A DNA stretch of 64,000 nt from DATKJY01 sp964540105. Lineage in GTDB: Bacteria; Zixibacteria; MSB-5A5; GN15; FEB-12. How positions within the stretch are numbered: position 1 is the first letter of the stretch; each line of letters opens with the position of its first letter. Where the stretch lies: contig CAZILL010000002.1 in NCBI GenBank assembly GCA_964540105.1, positions 310,001 through 374,000 of the forward strand, read 5' to 3'. The notes under the pieces are model-generated. The model was given only the letters and a program-made list of their open reading frames with translations, had not been told where the DNA came from and ran no database searches. Of the stretch, positions 32,967-41,889 are shown in pieces. The position numbers were made by a program, and so were the translations under genes.

Positions 32967-35282
32967 ATGCGTAAAGCCGCTCCCCCTGTACCAGCCCCAA
33001 CCGCGCGGCATCGCCTGCGGATCGACGGCCTCGTGCAGGGCGTCGGGTTTCGTCCCTTTGTCTTTCGACTCGCTCGGGAGCTTGACCTCGCCGGTTTCGT
33101 CCTCAACGACAGCTCCGGTGTTTTGATGGAAATCGAGGGAGAGTGCGAGAGTCTCGAACAGTTCAGAATTCGACTCTCAGCCGAAGCCCCGCGCCAGGCC
33201 AGCATTGTCTCTATCGACGCGACCTCGATCACCCCAACAGGGGAGAGTTTGTTCGAAATCCGTGATAGCCTCAGTCAGGATCACCCCAACACGCTGATCT
33301 CACCTGATATCGCCACTTGCGACGATTGTCTGTCCGAACTGTATGACCCTGCTGATCGACGTTATCGCTACCCCTTCCTCAACTGCACCAACTGCGGTCC
33401 ACGCTTCACCATCGTGCAGAGCGTTCCCTATGATCGCCCCAATACCTCCATGGCGCCGTTCACCATGTGCCCCGATTGCGAGCGCGAGTATCACACGCCC
33501 AGCGACCGACGCTTCCACGCCCAACCCAACGCCTGTCCCGTCTGTGGACCAGAGCTCACTCTCTGGAATCGGACTACCAGGATCGCCGTCGATGACCCTA
33601 TCGCCGAAGCTGTCACCTTGCTGCGTGCCGGAAACATCATCGCCCTTCGCGGAATCGGTGGCTTTCATCTGGCCGTCGACGCTCGGAACGACTGTGCCAT
33701 CAAGGAACTTCGCCGCCGCAAAGGGCGTGCTGAGAAACCGTTCGCGCTCATGGTTCCCTCGCTCGACGCTGTTTGGAGAATCTGCGAAGTTTCCCAGGCT
33801 GAGTCAGCCCTTCTTTCCGATCCGCGTCGCCCAATCCTTCTGCTGCAAAAAAAGGAGAGCCATACTATCGCCGATGCGGTCGCTCCGAATAATCGCTTCT
33901 TCGGCGTCATGCTCCCCTACACTCCACTGCACCATCTGCTTCTGCGCGACAACTTCGACGCCCTCGTTATGACCAGCGGCAACCATTCCGAGGAACCGAT
34001 CATGTGCGACAACGGCGACGCTCTCAAACGTCTATCGACCATCGCCGATTACTTCCTGCTCCATGATCGCGAGATCCTGCAGCGATGCGACGACTCCATC
34101 CTGCGCATCCTCGACGGCGCTGCACGCCCGATCCGCCGCGCTCGCGGATTCGTCCCCGAACCGATCTTCCTGAGTGTTCCGCTCAAACAGATGATTCTCG
34201 CCGTCGGCGGACAGATGAAGAATTGCGTCGCCCTCGGCCACGCCAATAAGGTCTTTCTCAGTCAGCATATCGGTGATCTCGATGATCCGTCAGCGTTATC
34301 GTTCTTCGAACACTGCATACAACACCTGAAATCAACTCTCGGTGTCACTCCCAATCTGATCGCCTGTGACCTTCACCCAGAATACCTCTCCACCAAGTGG
34401 GCGCACAGCCGGGCCGAAGTTCCTGTTGTCGACGTGCAACACCATCATGCCCACCTGGTCTCGGTGATGGTCGAGAATGGCGTCACCGACAGGACCATCG
34501 GCATCATCCTCGACGGAACCGGTTACGGCTCCGACGGAACCATCTGGGGCGGTGAGCTCCTCATCGGCGACGCACACAGCTTCGAGCGCTTCGCCTGGCT
34601 CGAGCCTATCCCGATGCCCGGCGGAACTCGCGCCATCGAGCAGCCCTGGCGGATGGCCGTCAGCTGCCTGTACCACACCTTTGGCGAAAACTTCCTCGAA
34701 CTCGATCTGCCGTTTCTGCGTCGCCACACACGCGAGGATCTACTGCTCCTTACTCAGATGATTACCCGCAAGATCAATTCCCCCCTCACCTCCAGCTGTG
34801 GGCGACTCTTCGACGCTTTCTCCGCTCTTCTGGACCTTCGACACGAAGCCACCTACGAAGCCCAGGCCGCCATCGACCTCGAAATGGTCGCCGCATCCTG
34901 CCCCTTAACCGCGTATTCTCCCACCGAATGGTCCACCCCATCAGCACGTGGCCCGCTCGACATCAAACCGTTTGTCACCCGCGCTGTTGACGGTATATTA
35001 CGCGGCGTGTCAACACCATTACTAGCTCTGAACTTCCATTACGATCTCGCCGAACTCTTCATCAACTCTGCCCGTCAAGCGCGAACGGCCTCCGGTCTGG
35101 AAACCGTCGCCCTGAGCGGCGGGGTCTATCAGAATGCTCTCTTCTTCTCATATCTTAAGCGGCGACTCGAACAGGAGCGCTTCCGTGTGCTGACTCACAC
35201 CCTTGTTCCTACCAACGACGGCGGTCTTGCGCTCGGTCAAGTTCTCATTGCCGATCATCAACTCTCGACTTCGAAAGGATAG
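32967..35282 (+). CDS. hypF: Carbamoyltransferase HypF
   Basis: A 771-residue maturase. The order is an acylphosphatase domain (RIDGLVQGVGFRPFVFRLA, about residues 14-32), two zinc fingers (CDDC...CTNC and CPDC...CPVC, residues 110-190), a YrdC-like domain (ALRGIGGFHLAVDA) and a Kae1-like domain (VQHHHAHLVSVM, then ILDGTGYGSDGTIWGGE). HypF uses carbamoyl phosphate to make the thiocarbamate on HypE that becomes the cyanide ligands of NiFe hydrogenases. The ATG at 32967 is preferred; frame-open sequence upstream overlaps a palindromic repeat. hypC begins three bases after the stop. Confidence 0.95.
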   Translation: MRKAAPPVPAPTARHRLRIDGLVQGVGFRPFVFRLARELDLAGFVLNDSSGVLMEIEGECESLEQFRIRLSAEAPRQASIVSIDATSITPTGESLFEIRDSLSQDHPNTLISPDIATCDDCLSELYDPADRRYRYPFLNCTNCGPRFTIVQSVPYDRPNTSMAPFTMCPDCEREYHTPSDRRFHAQPNACPVCGPELTLWNRTTRIAVDDPIAEAVTLLRAGNIIALRGIGGFHLAVDARNDCAIKELRRRKGRAEKPFALMVPSLDAVWRICEVSQAESALLSDPRRPILLLQKKESHTIADAVAPNNRFFGVMLPYTPLHHLLLRDNFDALVMTSGNHSEEPIMCDNGDALKRLSTIADYFLLHDREILQRCDDSILRILDGAARPIRRARGFVPEPIFLSVPLKQMILAVGGQMKNCVALGHANKVFLSQHIGDLDDPSALSFFEHCIQHLKSTLGVTPNLIACDLHPEYLSTKWAHSRAEVPVVDVQHHHAHLVSVMVENGVTDRTIGIILDGTGYGSDGTIWGGELLIGDAHSFERFAWLEPIPMPGGTRAIEQPWRMAVSCLYHTFGENFLELDLPFLRRHTREDLLLLTQMITRKINSPLTSSCGRLFDAFSALLDLRHEATYEAQAAIDLEMVAASCPLTAYSPTEWSTPSARGPLDIKPFVTRAVDGILRGVSTPLLALNFHYDLAELFINSARQARTASGLETVALSGGVYQNALFFSYLKRRLEQERFRVLTHTLVPTNDGGLALGQVLIADHQLSTSKG

Positions 35283-35285
35283 CCG

Positions 35286-35570
35286 ATGTGCCTCGCCATC
35301 CCCGGCAAACTCATTGAGCTCTACAGCCAGAACGGCGTTCGCATGGGTAGAGTAGACTACGCGGGGACTGTGAACACTGCCTGCCTCGAGTATGTTCCTG
35401 AAGCTGCGCTCGGGCAGTACCTGATTGTCCATGCCGGATTCGCCATCACTGTCATCGACGAACTCGAAGCGCAGAAAACCTTGGCGCTCTGGCGGGAGTT
35501 GGTGGCATTCTCCGATGATCCCGATATCGATTCAGCAACCTCCAACCACCAGCCGGATAGCACGCGATGA
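35286..35570 (+). CDS. hypC: Hydrogenase maturation chaperone HypC
   Basis: A 94-residue protein beginning MCLAIPGK, in which the essential Cys2 follows the initiator Met. The rest includes GRVDYAGTVNTACLEYVPEA and AGFAITVIDELEA, typical of HypC. It carries the Fe(CN)2CO unit from HypD to the hydrogenase large subunit precursor. Its stop overlaps the start of hypD by four bases (ATGA). It has a longer, polar C-terminal tail than most HypC. Confidence 0.95.
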   Translation: MCLAIPGKLIELYSQNGVRMGRVDYAGTVNTACLEYVPEAALGQYLIVHAGFAITVIDELEAQKTLALWRELVAFSDDPDIDSATSNHQPDSTR

Positions 35571-36700
35571 AATTCCTCGACGAATATCGTGACCCAAAAC
35601 TCGTTGCCGATCTGCTCGATCGAATCCGGCAGACCACGACTCGACCCTGGGTCATAATGGAAATCTGCGGTGGTCAGACCCATTCGATAGTGAAGAACGG
35701 CCTCGATCGCCTGCTTCCTCCCGAGATTGAGCTGGTTCACGGACCCGGCTGCCCGGTCTGTGTCACACCGCTGGAACTGATCGACAAAGCTATCGCCCTT
35801 GCCTCGCGCCCCGACACCATCATGACCTCTTTCGGCGACATGCTCCGTGTCCCCGGTTCTCACAAGGATCTCCTCACGGTCAAGTCCGAAGGGTATGATG
35901 TCCGCGTCGTCTATTCTCCGCTCGATGCCCTCACCATCGCCCGCGAAAACCCCGACAAACAGGTTCTGTTCTTTGCTGTTGGCTTCGAGACTACCGCCCC
36001 GAACAGCGCCATGACCATCTTCCAGGCTCACCGTGAAAACCTCGCCAACTTCTCGCTGCTCGTTTCGCACGTGCTTGTTCCGCCGGCCATGATGGCCCTG
36101 CTCGACTCACCTCACAATCGGGTCAACGCCTATCTCGCGGCGGGCCATGTCTGTGCAGTGATGGGTTGCCAACAATACGAGCCGATCGCCGATCGCTATC
36201 ATGTTCCCGTAGTTGTCACCGGATTTGAACCGGTTGATCTGCTTCGCGGAATTCTCGGCGCGATTATTCAGCTCGAAAGGGGAGAGGCTCGCGTCGATAA
36301 CCAGTACCCGCGCGTCGTTCAACGTGAAGGAAATCTACTCGCCCAAGAGCGGGTCAACAGCGTCTTTGAAATCACCGATCGCGCTTGGCGAGGTATCGGC
36401 ATCATACCGGCCAGCGGCCTTCGCCTGCGCGAACCATACTGCCAGTACGACGCCGAGAGGCGCTTTGCGCTCGATCGAATTTCTGTCGTCGAACCCAGGG
36501 AATGTATCAGCGGTCAGATCCTTCAGGGACTGCGAAAGCCGAACGAGTGCCCGGCCTTTGGTCAGCGCTGCACTCCCCAGTCACCGCTCGGCGCGACCAT
36601 GGTCTCCTCCGAGGGAGCCTGCGCAGCCTACTACTCCTTTCAGCGTCAATCCTTGTCCGGGTGCAAATTGAACGCGAACCCAAACGGGTCCCGAATATAG
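35567..36700 (+). CDS. hypD: Hydrogenase maturation protein HypD
   Basis: A 377-residue Fe-S protein. It shows MEICGGQTHSI (near 31), HGPGCPVCVTP (near 61), FFAVGFETTAPN (near 139), AGHVCAVMG and the C-terminal Fe4S4 set CPAFGQRCTP plus SSEGACAAYY. HypD is the scaffold on which HypC, HypE and HypF build the Fe(CN)2CO group. The normal protein ends shortly after the CAAYY motif; here about 20 extra residues follow, reading into the convergent VOC gene. hypE, hypA and hypB are absent from the window. Confidence 0.94.
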   Translation: MKFLDEYRDPKLVADLLDRIRQTTTRPWVIMEICGGQTHSIVKNGLDRLLPPEIELVHGPGCPVCVTPLELIDKAIALASRPDTIMTSFGDMLRVPGSHKDLLTVKSEGYDVRVVYSPLDALTIARENPDKQVLFFAVGFETTAPNSAMTIFQAHRENLANFSLLVSHVLVPPAMMALLDSPHNRVNAYLAAGHVCAVMGCQQYEPIADRYHVPVVVTGFEPVDLLRGILGAIIQLERGEARVDNQYPRVVQREGNLLAQERVNSVFEITDRAWRGIGIIPASGLRLREPYCQYDAERRFALDRISVVEPRECISGQILQGLRKPNECPAFGQRCTPQSPLGATMVSSEGACAAYYSFQRQSLSGCKLNANPNGSRI

Positions 36701-36972
36701 CAGGGTTTTCGCGCTCCTTCCCAGCGGATCACCGCGCACCCCCTGCGCACCAGCTCATCGCGAGCTTTTTCGACATCAGGCACGAGAAATTCCATAATCG
36801 GTCCCATCGGCTGCCCCGCGTCGACAAACATCCGAAACTCCCCCGCCTTCAACTCCATTACCCCACTCTCATCTGACACTGCTGCCAGTCCCATTACTTC
36901 CCGATAGAATCGAAACAGTTTCTCTGGCTCGGGCGTCTGTAAGCAGATACATCGACTAAACTGAAACTCCAT
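36646..36972 (-). CDS. VOC (glyoxalase/bleomycin-resistance) superfamily protein
   Basis: A 108-residue single VOC module. The N-terminal strand is followed by LFRFYREVMGL, then a central MEFLVPDVEKARDELVRRG, and it ends DPFGFAFNL, the standard VOC fold pattern. Members bind a metal and act in isomerisation, ring cleavage or drug binding; the activity here is not predictable. Candidate ligands are a Glu in MEFLVP and residues of the first strand. The gene is convergent with hypD and the two coding regions overlap by 55 bp. Confidence 0.82.
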   Translation of the reverse strand: MEFQFSRCICLQTPEPEKLFRFYREVMGLAAVSDESGVMELKAGEFRMFVDAGQPMGPIMEFLVPDVEKARDELVRRGCAVIRWEGARKPCYIRDPFGFAFNLHPDKD

Positions 36973-37513
36973 ACATTCCTCTTTCGCCAGACCTCTTCAT
37001 CCTGCAAATAACTGTTTCATACGTTTCGATTCAACTCATGATGAAACAGGTCCCGTTCTTAACAGAAACTAAACCAAATCAGTCACCGTTGTTCGTCCTA
37101 CGTTACGATTGCGAGAGTGTCGCGTAACTGACAGGACAACATTGCATTACGAAGATCGTCGCGATGCGAGCGATTCAATTCTCGTCTGGCACGCTATTTA
37201 CTTATGTCAATAGCAGACGGTCATCAGCTTCTGGTTCCAAACCAGATCATGGCTGGGCTTTGGGGAGAGGGGATTTCGCGAGGGAGGCAGAGACCCAGGG
37301 AGGGGGAGAGTCTCTTCTCGGGGGGAGACGAAGGACAAGGGGGACTGCAGGGGATACAAGTGCACTTGCAGATGGGATGAATAGGCGGCGCGCCTCGGCG
37401 GGCCGCCTTCTCATTTCCCCCCTTCTACTCTTTCAAAGAATCTTTCGATGCTCCACAGATCTTCTCGAAATAGTCCGTCCCAGCCGTGTATAATCACCAG
37501 AGGCCAAATTGTT
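36973..37513. other. Intergenic region without recognised gene
   Basis: 541 bp between the VOC gene and a glycosyltransferase. A GC-rich hairpin, AGGCGGC/GCCGCCT at 37383-37408 with an inner CGCC/GGCG stem, is the only clear structure. A purine-rich GGGAGA-type tract lies near 37263-37335. Any promoter was not identified. Confidence 0.5.
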
Positions 37514-38614
37514 ATGATCGAACAAACCCGCAGAATCCCCGTTTTTCAACCCGATTCTGCTTCAGCTTCTTCGAGCGAGACTCCTCCTGTACCTGACTGT
37601 CAGCTCCGCCTGCTCATCATCTCGGCTAATCCCGATCTGTCCGGTTCTCAGGCCGATCTCTTTGAATCCGCCATCCAATGTCCCTTCTTCGAGCATCAGT
37701 CCTACGCCCCGCCTTTAGGCTATCGAGCGCTCCTGCGTCAGAGCTTCGGCTTCATCCGCCGACTCAGGCGTTCGATGTCTGAATGCGACATTGTGCAGAT
37801 CATCGAATCCTCAAGCGTCCCGTTTCATCTGTTCACCCTGCCCGCCATAATTGTTAGCCGTTTCTACGGCAAGCGAACACTTCTCGAAGTCGATGCCGTT
37901 CGTGCCGAGAACCTTCTCGAACGATGGAAACTCCCTCTTCTGCCGATCCTGCGTCAGGTCAACGCTATGATCGTCGGTTCGACTCATGCCGCGCGCTCGC
38001 TCGAACGCTTCGCCCTTCATCCTCAGATCATTCCGCCGCATGTCGATTGTCGGACCGTCTCTCACCGCGTCATCAGTTCCCTCCAGCCGCGTCTTCTCTG
38101 TGCGCGTCCATTGGAACCAGACATGAACCTCGTGTGCCTCTTGCATGCCTTCAAGCTCGTCAAGCAGAAGTACCCTCGCGCCGAACTGGTCATTGCCGGC
38201 GACGGTCCCCAGCGCAACCAGCTTCTCCGCCTGATCGAAGTCGAGCGCCTGAGTGGTATCACGTTCTCTGATCCCTCTTGGGCCTCCCTTAATGACGAGC
38301 TCCAAGCCTGCGACCTGATGGTCAACAGTTCCTCACGCGACGACCTTCCCGCCATCCTCCTTCAGGCGCTGGCCGCCGGCCTCCCCGTTATCTCCACCGA
38401 CGCCGGAGGGATCCCTGAGCTCGCCCAGCAGACCGATGCGCTCATCCTTGTTCCTCTCAACGATCATACCGCCATGGCCGAGGAGATCATCAGGCTTATC
38501 GAGAACCCTGATCGAGTGCGCCGACTTTCGAACAGCGCCCGCGTCATCGCGCTGCAGCACTCTTCCTCACGAGCGAGGCGAGCCTGGGCGAGCGCCTATG
38601 GCTTTGTCCCTTAA
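37514..38614 (+). CDS. GT4-type glycosyltransferase
   Basis: A 366-residue GT-B fold protein. The N-terminal half is divergent. The C-terminal half has AELVIAGDGPQRNQL (near residue 219), ITFSDPSW, DLMVNSSSRDDLPAILLQALAAGLPVISTDAGGIPE, split as SSSRDDLPAILLQALAAGLP and VISTDAGGIPE. This is the nucleotide-sugar site of glycosyltransferase family 4 (the E-x7-E motif is altered: DDLPAILLQ in place of the usual EGxPxxxxE). Likely cytosolic, acting in envelope glycan or exopolysaccharide synthesis. The ATG at 37514 gives the best family start. A second glycosyltransferase lies 106 bp downstream. Confidence 0.85.
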   Translation: MIEQTRRIPVFQPDSASASSSETPPVPDCQLRLLIISANPDLSGSQADLFESAIQCPFFEHQSYAPPLGYRALLRQSFGFIRRLRRSMSECDIVQIIESSSVPFHLFTLPAIIVSRFYGKRTLLEVDAVRAENLLERWKLPLLPILRQVNAMIVGSTHAARSLERFALHPQIIPPHVDCRTVSHRVISSLQPRLLCARPLEPDMNLVCLLHAFKLVKQKYPRAELVIAGDGPQRNQLLRLIEVERLSGITFSDPSWASLNDELQACDLMVNSSSRDDLPAILLQALAAGLPVISTDAGGIPELAQQTDALILVPLNDHTAMAEEIIRLIENPDRVRRLSNSARVIALQHSSSRARRAWASAYGFVP

Positions 38615-38720
38615 CACGCTCCCTCGTTTTTTCTTGAATCAGGCTCCGCGCCGCTCTATACTAGCTCGTGCGCAGCCGCCATGAAGGTCGTGCCAATGCC
38701 CATCACCGAGGGACTCTGCC

Positions 38721-39932
38721 GTGAATGTCGTTTGGATGAAAGCCGATTATCCGTTCCCGCTCGATACCGGTGGGAAGAAGAGAACCTGGAATCTCTTGAA
38801 GAAGATTCTTCCCCAGATCGATATCACCTATGTCGGCTTCAGTCCCTCCCACGACGATCCCGATCTTCGCCTCCAGTCAATCTGTCGTCGCGCGCACACC
38901 GTCTACCGCGAACCTGACGACAGATCCTTCGGCTTCTACCTGCGCGTCTTCGCCAACCTCGCCTCCCGCTACCCCTACTACATCAACCGGAACCGTCGCT
39001 CTCTGCTGCAGCGCCTGCCGGCGCAATTGCACGCCGCCAAGGCCTGCGACCTGCTGGTTTGCGACTCGCTCGACATGGCCGCCAACATTGATTTCTCGCT
39101 GTCCGTTCCGAAAGTTCTCTTCCACCAGAGTGTCGAAACCCGACTCTGGCAGCAGCGCTACGAGGCCGCCAACACCTTGATCCAGAAGTCGTACTACAAC
39201 TACGAGACCAAGCGCATGGCTGCCTTCGAGCGTGAAGTATGCAATCGCTTTGATACCATCGTCGCTGTCAGCGACAACGACAAGCTCCTGCTCGAAACCG
39301 AATTTGCCGTTCGAACGCCCATCGAGGTTATTCCTACCGGCGTTGACTGCCAGTATTTCACGCCTGATCCAACGATCAGATCGATCCCTAAGCGCCTCAT
39401 GTTCTCCGGTTCCATGGAGCTGCTCTCGAACACCGATCAGCTGCTCTGGTTTGCCTCAGAGATTTATCCCCTCGTCAGGAAGAAGCATCCCGACGTCACC
39501 CTCGACATCGTGGGAAGCAATCCCACTTCGGAACTCATCGCGCTTGGGAAGAAGGATTCCTCGATTCGTGTGACCGGATGGGTCCCCGATATTCGCCAGT
39601 ATCTCGCGCAGTCCGACATCTACATCGTCCCGCTCCGTGTCCCCGGTGGCACGCGCGTGAAACTGTTCGAAGCGATGGCCATGAAACGTCCTGTTGTCTC
39701 TACGTCTTATGGCGTCGAAGGACTCTCTCTGAAGCACGGATTGCACGTCATGCAGGCCGACACGCCGCGCGAGTTCGCCGACACGATCTGTAAACTCTTC
39801 GACGACCCCCCCGCCAAACTGGCCCTGGCCGATCGCGGCTGGCGCCTCGTCAACGAGCAGCGGGATTGGTCCGTCATGGCTGGGAAAGTGATCGAGCTCT
39901 TCCATCGCCTTCACCCCAAAAGCGTTGCCTGA
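38721..39932 (+). CDS. GT4-type glycosyltransferase
   Basis: A 403-residue GT-B protein starting at GTG 38721. The N-terminus reads WMKADYPFPLDTGGKKRTWNLL, split as ADYPFPLDTGGKKRTWNLL, a typical acceptor-side loop. The C-terminal half has FSGSMELLSNTDQLLWF, VGSNPTSELIALG, VTGWVPDIRQYLAQSDIYIVPLR and GGTRVKLFEAMAMKRPVVST, the donor site of family 4 with the catalytic Glu in KLFEAM. It is likely to add a sugar during surface polysaccharide or protein glycan synthesis. The PD-(D/E)XK gene begins two bases after its stop. Confidence 0.88.
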   Translation: MNVVWMKADYPFPLDTGGKKRTWNLLKKILPQIDITYVGFSPSHDDPDLRLQSICRRAHTVYREPDDRSFGFYLRVFANLASRYPYYINRNRRSLLQRLPAQLHAAKACDLLVCDSLDMAANIDFSLSVPKVLFHQSVETRLWQQRYEAANTLIQKSYYNYETKRMAAFEREVCNRFDTIVAVSDNDKLLLETEFAVRTPIEVIPTGVDCQYFTPDPTIRSIPKRLMFSGSMELLSNTDQLLWFASEIYPLVRKKHPDVTLDIVGSNPTSELIALGKKDSSIRVTGWVPDIRQYLAQSDIYIVPLRVPGGTRVKLFEAMAMKRPVVSTSYGVEGLSLKHGLHVMQADTPREFADTICKLFDDPPAKLALADRGWRLVNEQRDWSVMAGKVIELFHRLHPKSVA

Positions 39933-39934
39933 GT

Positions 39935-41176
39935 ATGCTCGCTCGCTACAGTCACAATTCGCTCAACACCTTCCGCGACTGCCCGCGCAAGTTCAAGTTT
40001 CACTATGTCGAAAAGATCGAACTGCCCGAGCGCGTTACCGCCGAACTCTTCCTCGGAAACGCTGTCCACCGAACTCTGGCTCGGCTGCACCAGATGGCTT
40101 CCGACGGGATCACGTGGCCCCTCGATGCCATGCTCACCTTCTATCACGCCGAGTGGGAAAAGCCCGAAAAACGACACATCGCGGTGGGCGCCGACTATAT
40201 GACCGTCGACGATCACATCCGCATCGGCGGAGGTCTGCTGACCACCTACCATCATAAGCACCATCCCTTCGCCTCAGGGCATCTGCTTGTTGTTGAGCGG
40301 ACGCTCACCTCGACCCTTCCCGGAACCCCATTCCAGCTCACCGGACGGATCGACCGCGTCTGGAAACGCCCCGATGGTGTCGTGGAAATCTGCGACTACA
40401 AGACCGGCAAGACTCTCACCCGAGGCAAACAGGACACTGCGTATTTCGAACAGATGGGTATCTACCAGCTACTGGTTCAGGGTAATTACCCCTATCTTGA
40501 ACCGATCGAAGTTGCCGAGTACTTCCTCCGTCACGATCAGATTGTCCGAGAACGCTTCCAGCCCGAAGACCTAGACCTTCTCACCGAACAACTTCGTCTG
40601 AGCGTCGTCGAAATCCTGCACGCCGAGCGGCTCGACAATTTTCCCGCTGCCGAAGGCGCTCACTGCCGCTTCTGCGAATACACCGATCTCTGTCCCGCCA
40701 AGCGCCACGCGCGACTTCTTACCGACGAAGCCGGATCATCGTCCGCCACCGAGCGGACAACCGCCGCCACCGCCTCAGCTCTGGCCAACCGCTTTCTCGC
40801 CGCCGACACTCAGCTCAAGCAGCTTACCGGCGAGCATAGCGCCCTCAAAGAGGAGCTGGTCAGAGCCGCGCGGGAACTGTCGATGGAAAAATTTGTCGGG
40901 GAAAACGGCTCCGTGAAAGTCAAACTGGCCCACGAAGAAAAGTTCGTGACCAAGTCCGCCGATCCGACTAGTTTCGCCGATCTGGTCCACACCGCGCGGG
41001 AACTGCAACTCGACGACTGCTTCGAACTCAGCGCTGCCCTGCTTGGTGATCGTTACAAGAAGGAGCGCTTGACCACCGAGCAGATCGAACGCCTCCGTCC
41101 CTATCTCGTCACGCGCGATTCATCGCGCGTCACCGCTCAGCATAGCAGAGTCAGTCCCGAAGAACCCGTCGAGTAG
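39935..41176 (+). CDS. RecB/Cas4-like PD-(D/E)XK nuclease with Fe-S cysteines
   Basis: A 413-residue protein. It opens with SHNSLNTFRDCPRKFKFHYV, then GNAVHRTLA, the first helix of the PDDEXK_1 family. The catalytic core is GRIDRVWKRPDG and EICDYKTGK (Asp, Asp, Lys, near residues 137 and 155). The set CPRKFKF at the N-terminus plus CRFCEYTDLC near residue 243 gives the four Cys of an Fe4S4 cluster, as in AddB and Cas4. The last 140 residues form a separate helical domain. It probably processes DNA ends in repair. No Cas genes or CRISPR are nearby, so a CRISPR role is not supported. Confidence 0.88.
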   Translation: MLARYSHNSLNTFRDCPRKFKFHYVEKIELPERVTAELFLGNAVHRTLARLHQMASDGITWPLDAMLTFYHAEWEKPEKRHIAVGADYMTVDDHIRIGGGLLTTYHHKHHPFASGHLLVVERTLTSTLPGTPFQLTGRIDRVWKRPDGVVEICDYKTGKTLTRGKQDTAYFEQMGIYQLLVQGNYPYLEPIEVAEYFLRHDQIVRERFQPEDLDLLTEQLRLSVVEILHAERLDNFPAAEGAHCRFCEYTDLCPAKRHARLLTDEAGSSSATERTTAATASALANRFLAADTQLKQLTGEHSALKEELVRAARELSMEKFVGENGSVKVKLAHEEKFVTKSADPTSFADLVHTARELQLDDCFELSAALLGDRYKKERLTTEQIERLRPYLVTRDSSRVTAQHSRVSPEEPVE

Positions 41177-41207
41177 TCGACCCATACTGATCACCAATCA
41201 AAAAGAA

Positions 41208-41228
41208 ACCCGGCCTTCCCGACCGGGT
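41208..41228 (-). terminator. Intrinsic terminator between convergent genes
   Basis: ACCCGG (41208-41213) pairs with CCGGGT (41223-41228). An A-rich AAAAAGAAA run lies on the left, so the U-tract is on minus-strand transcripts of the gene at 41260. Confidence 0.6.
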
Positions 41229-41259
41229 CCAAATCCCCTGAAAACCCCTACGACTACTC

Positions 41260-41826
41260 TTACTTCGCCTGTCGAGTGATAAACACCGGCACGATGACCA
41301 TATCCTTACGATCAATACGAGTCGTGTCCGGCGCTTCTCCCTGAATAGTATCAGCCACCGCCATCAGCGAATTGTTCGGGCTGGTCGTGGTCGTATCGAC
41401 CGACAACTTCTCGATTGCCTTGTCCTCCATCGACGAAACAAATACTGTCGCCAATCGCCCGGCCCCCGGTTTCAGGCGATTCTTCGTCGGTCCCAGATTG
41501 GCGATCATTCCCAGCGTGATGCACTGGATCGCCGTATCGCACCGAAAAGTCCTGAACGTAAAGTGCTGCACTCGTCCGCCAGTATACACGCCCGAGTCGG
41601 CCACAATGCGATTCAATCCGCCCGTTATTTTGAGCGGTATCGACAGAGCTGTGACGTATTCGTCGTTCGACAACGAAAGTGTAATCGTCCACAATTTCGG
41701 GCTCACCTTGGCCACATCCGCATACACCGTATCCGGTTTGCCAAACTTATCCTGCTGGGCAAAGGCGCCACCGGCGACCCCCACGACCACCAGGATCAAA
41801 ATCATCTTCTTGAGCAAATACTTCAT
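41260..41826 (-). CDS. Secreted cohesin-like beta-sandwich protein
   Basis: A 188-residue protein with a signal peptide (LLKKMILILVVVGVAGGAFAQ, split: ILILVVVGVAGGAFAQ). The mature part has LSNDEYVTALSIPLKITGG, a Gly-rich GVYTGGRVQHF, LGMIANLG and PGAGRLATVFVSS, which fits the beta-sandwich of cohesin-type and related domains that include an ALSIPL or AFQFPL strand. The family assignment is tentative. If right, it could bind the dockerin-like modules found on three proteins in this window. It lies downstream of the TPR lipoprotein on the same strand, 63 bp apart, and probably shares its transcript. Confidence 0.6.
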   Translation of the reverse strand: MKYLLKKMILILVVVGVAGGAFAQQDKFGKPDTVYADVAKVSPKLWTITLSLSNDEYVTALSIPLKITGGLNRIVADSGVYTGGRVQHFTFRTFRCDTAIQCITLGMIANLGPTKNRLKPGAGRLATVFVSSMEDKAIEKLSVDTTTTSPNNSLMAVADTIQGEAPDTTRIDRKDMVIVPVFITRQAK

Positions 41827-41889
41827 GCTTCCTCCATGCTGCTCTATTGTTCCACTTTGTGCTTGTACGTTCCTCGGCCCCGAAAGATC

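Noticed and set aside
37164..37493. Small plus-strand frame before the glycosyltransferase
   Set aside because: Low-complexity Gly/Arg/Ser composition, no ribosome site, and it overlaps a purine-rich tract and a GC hairpin.
39935..41176. Reading the RecB-like nuclease as a Cas4 of a CRISPR system
   Set aside because: There are no cas genes or direct-repeat arrays in the window, and the protein is much longer than Cas4.
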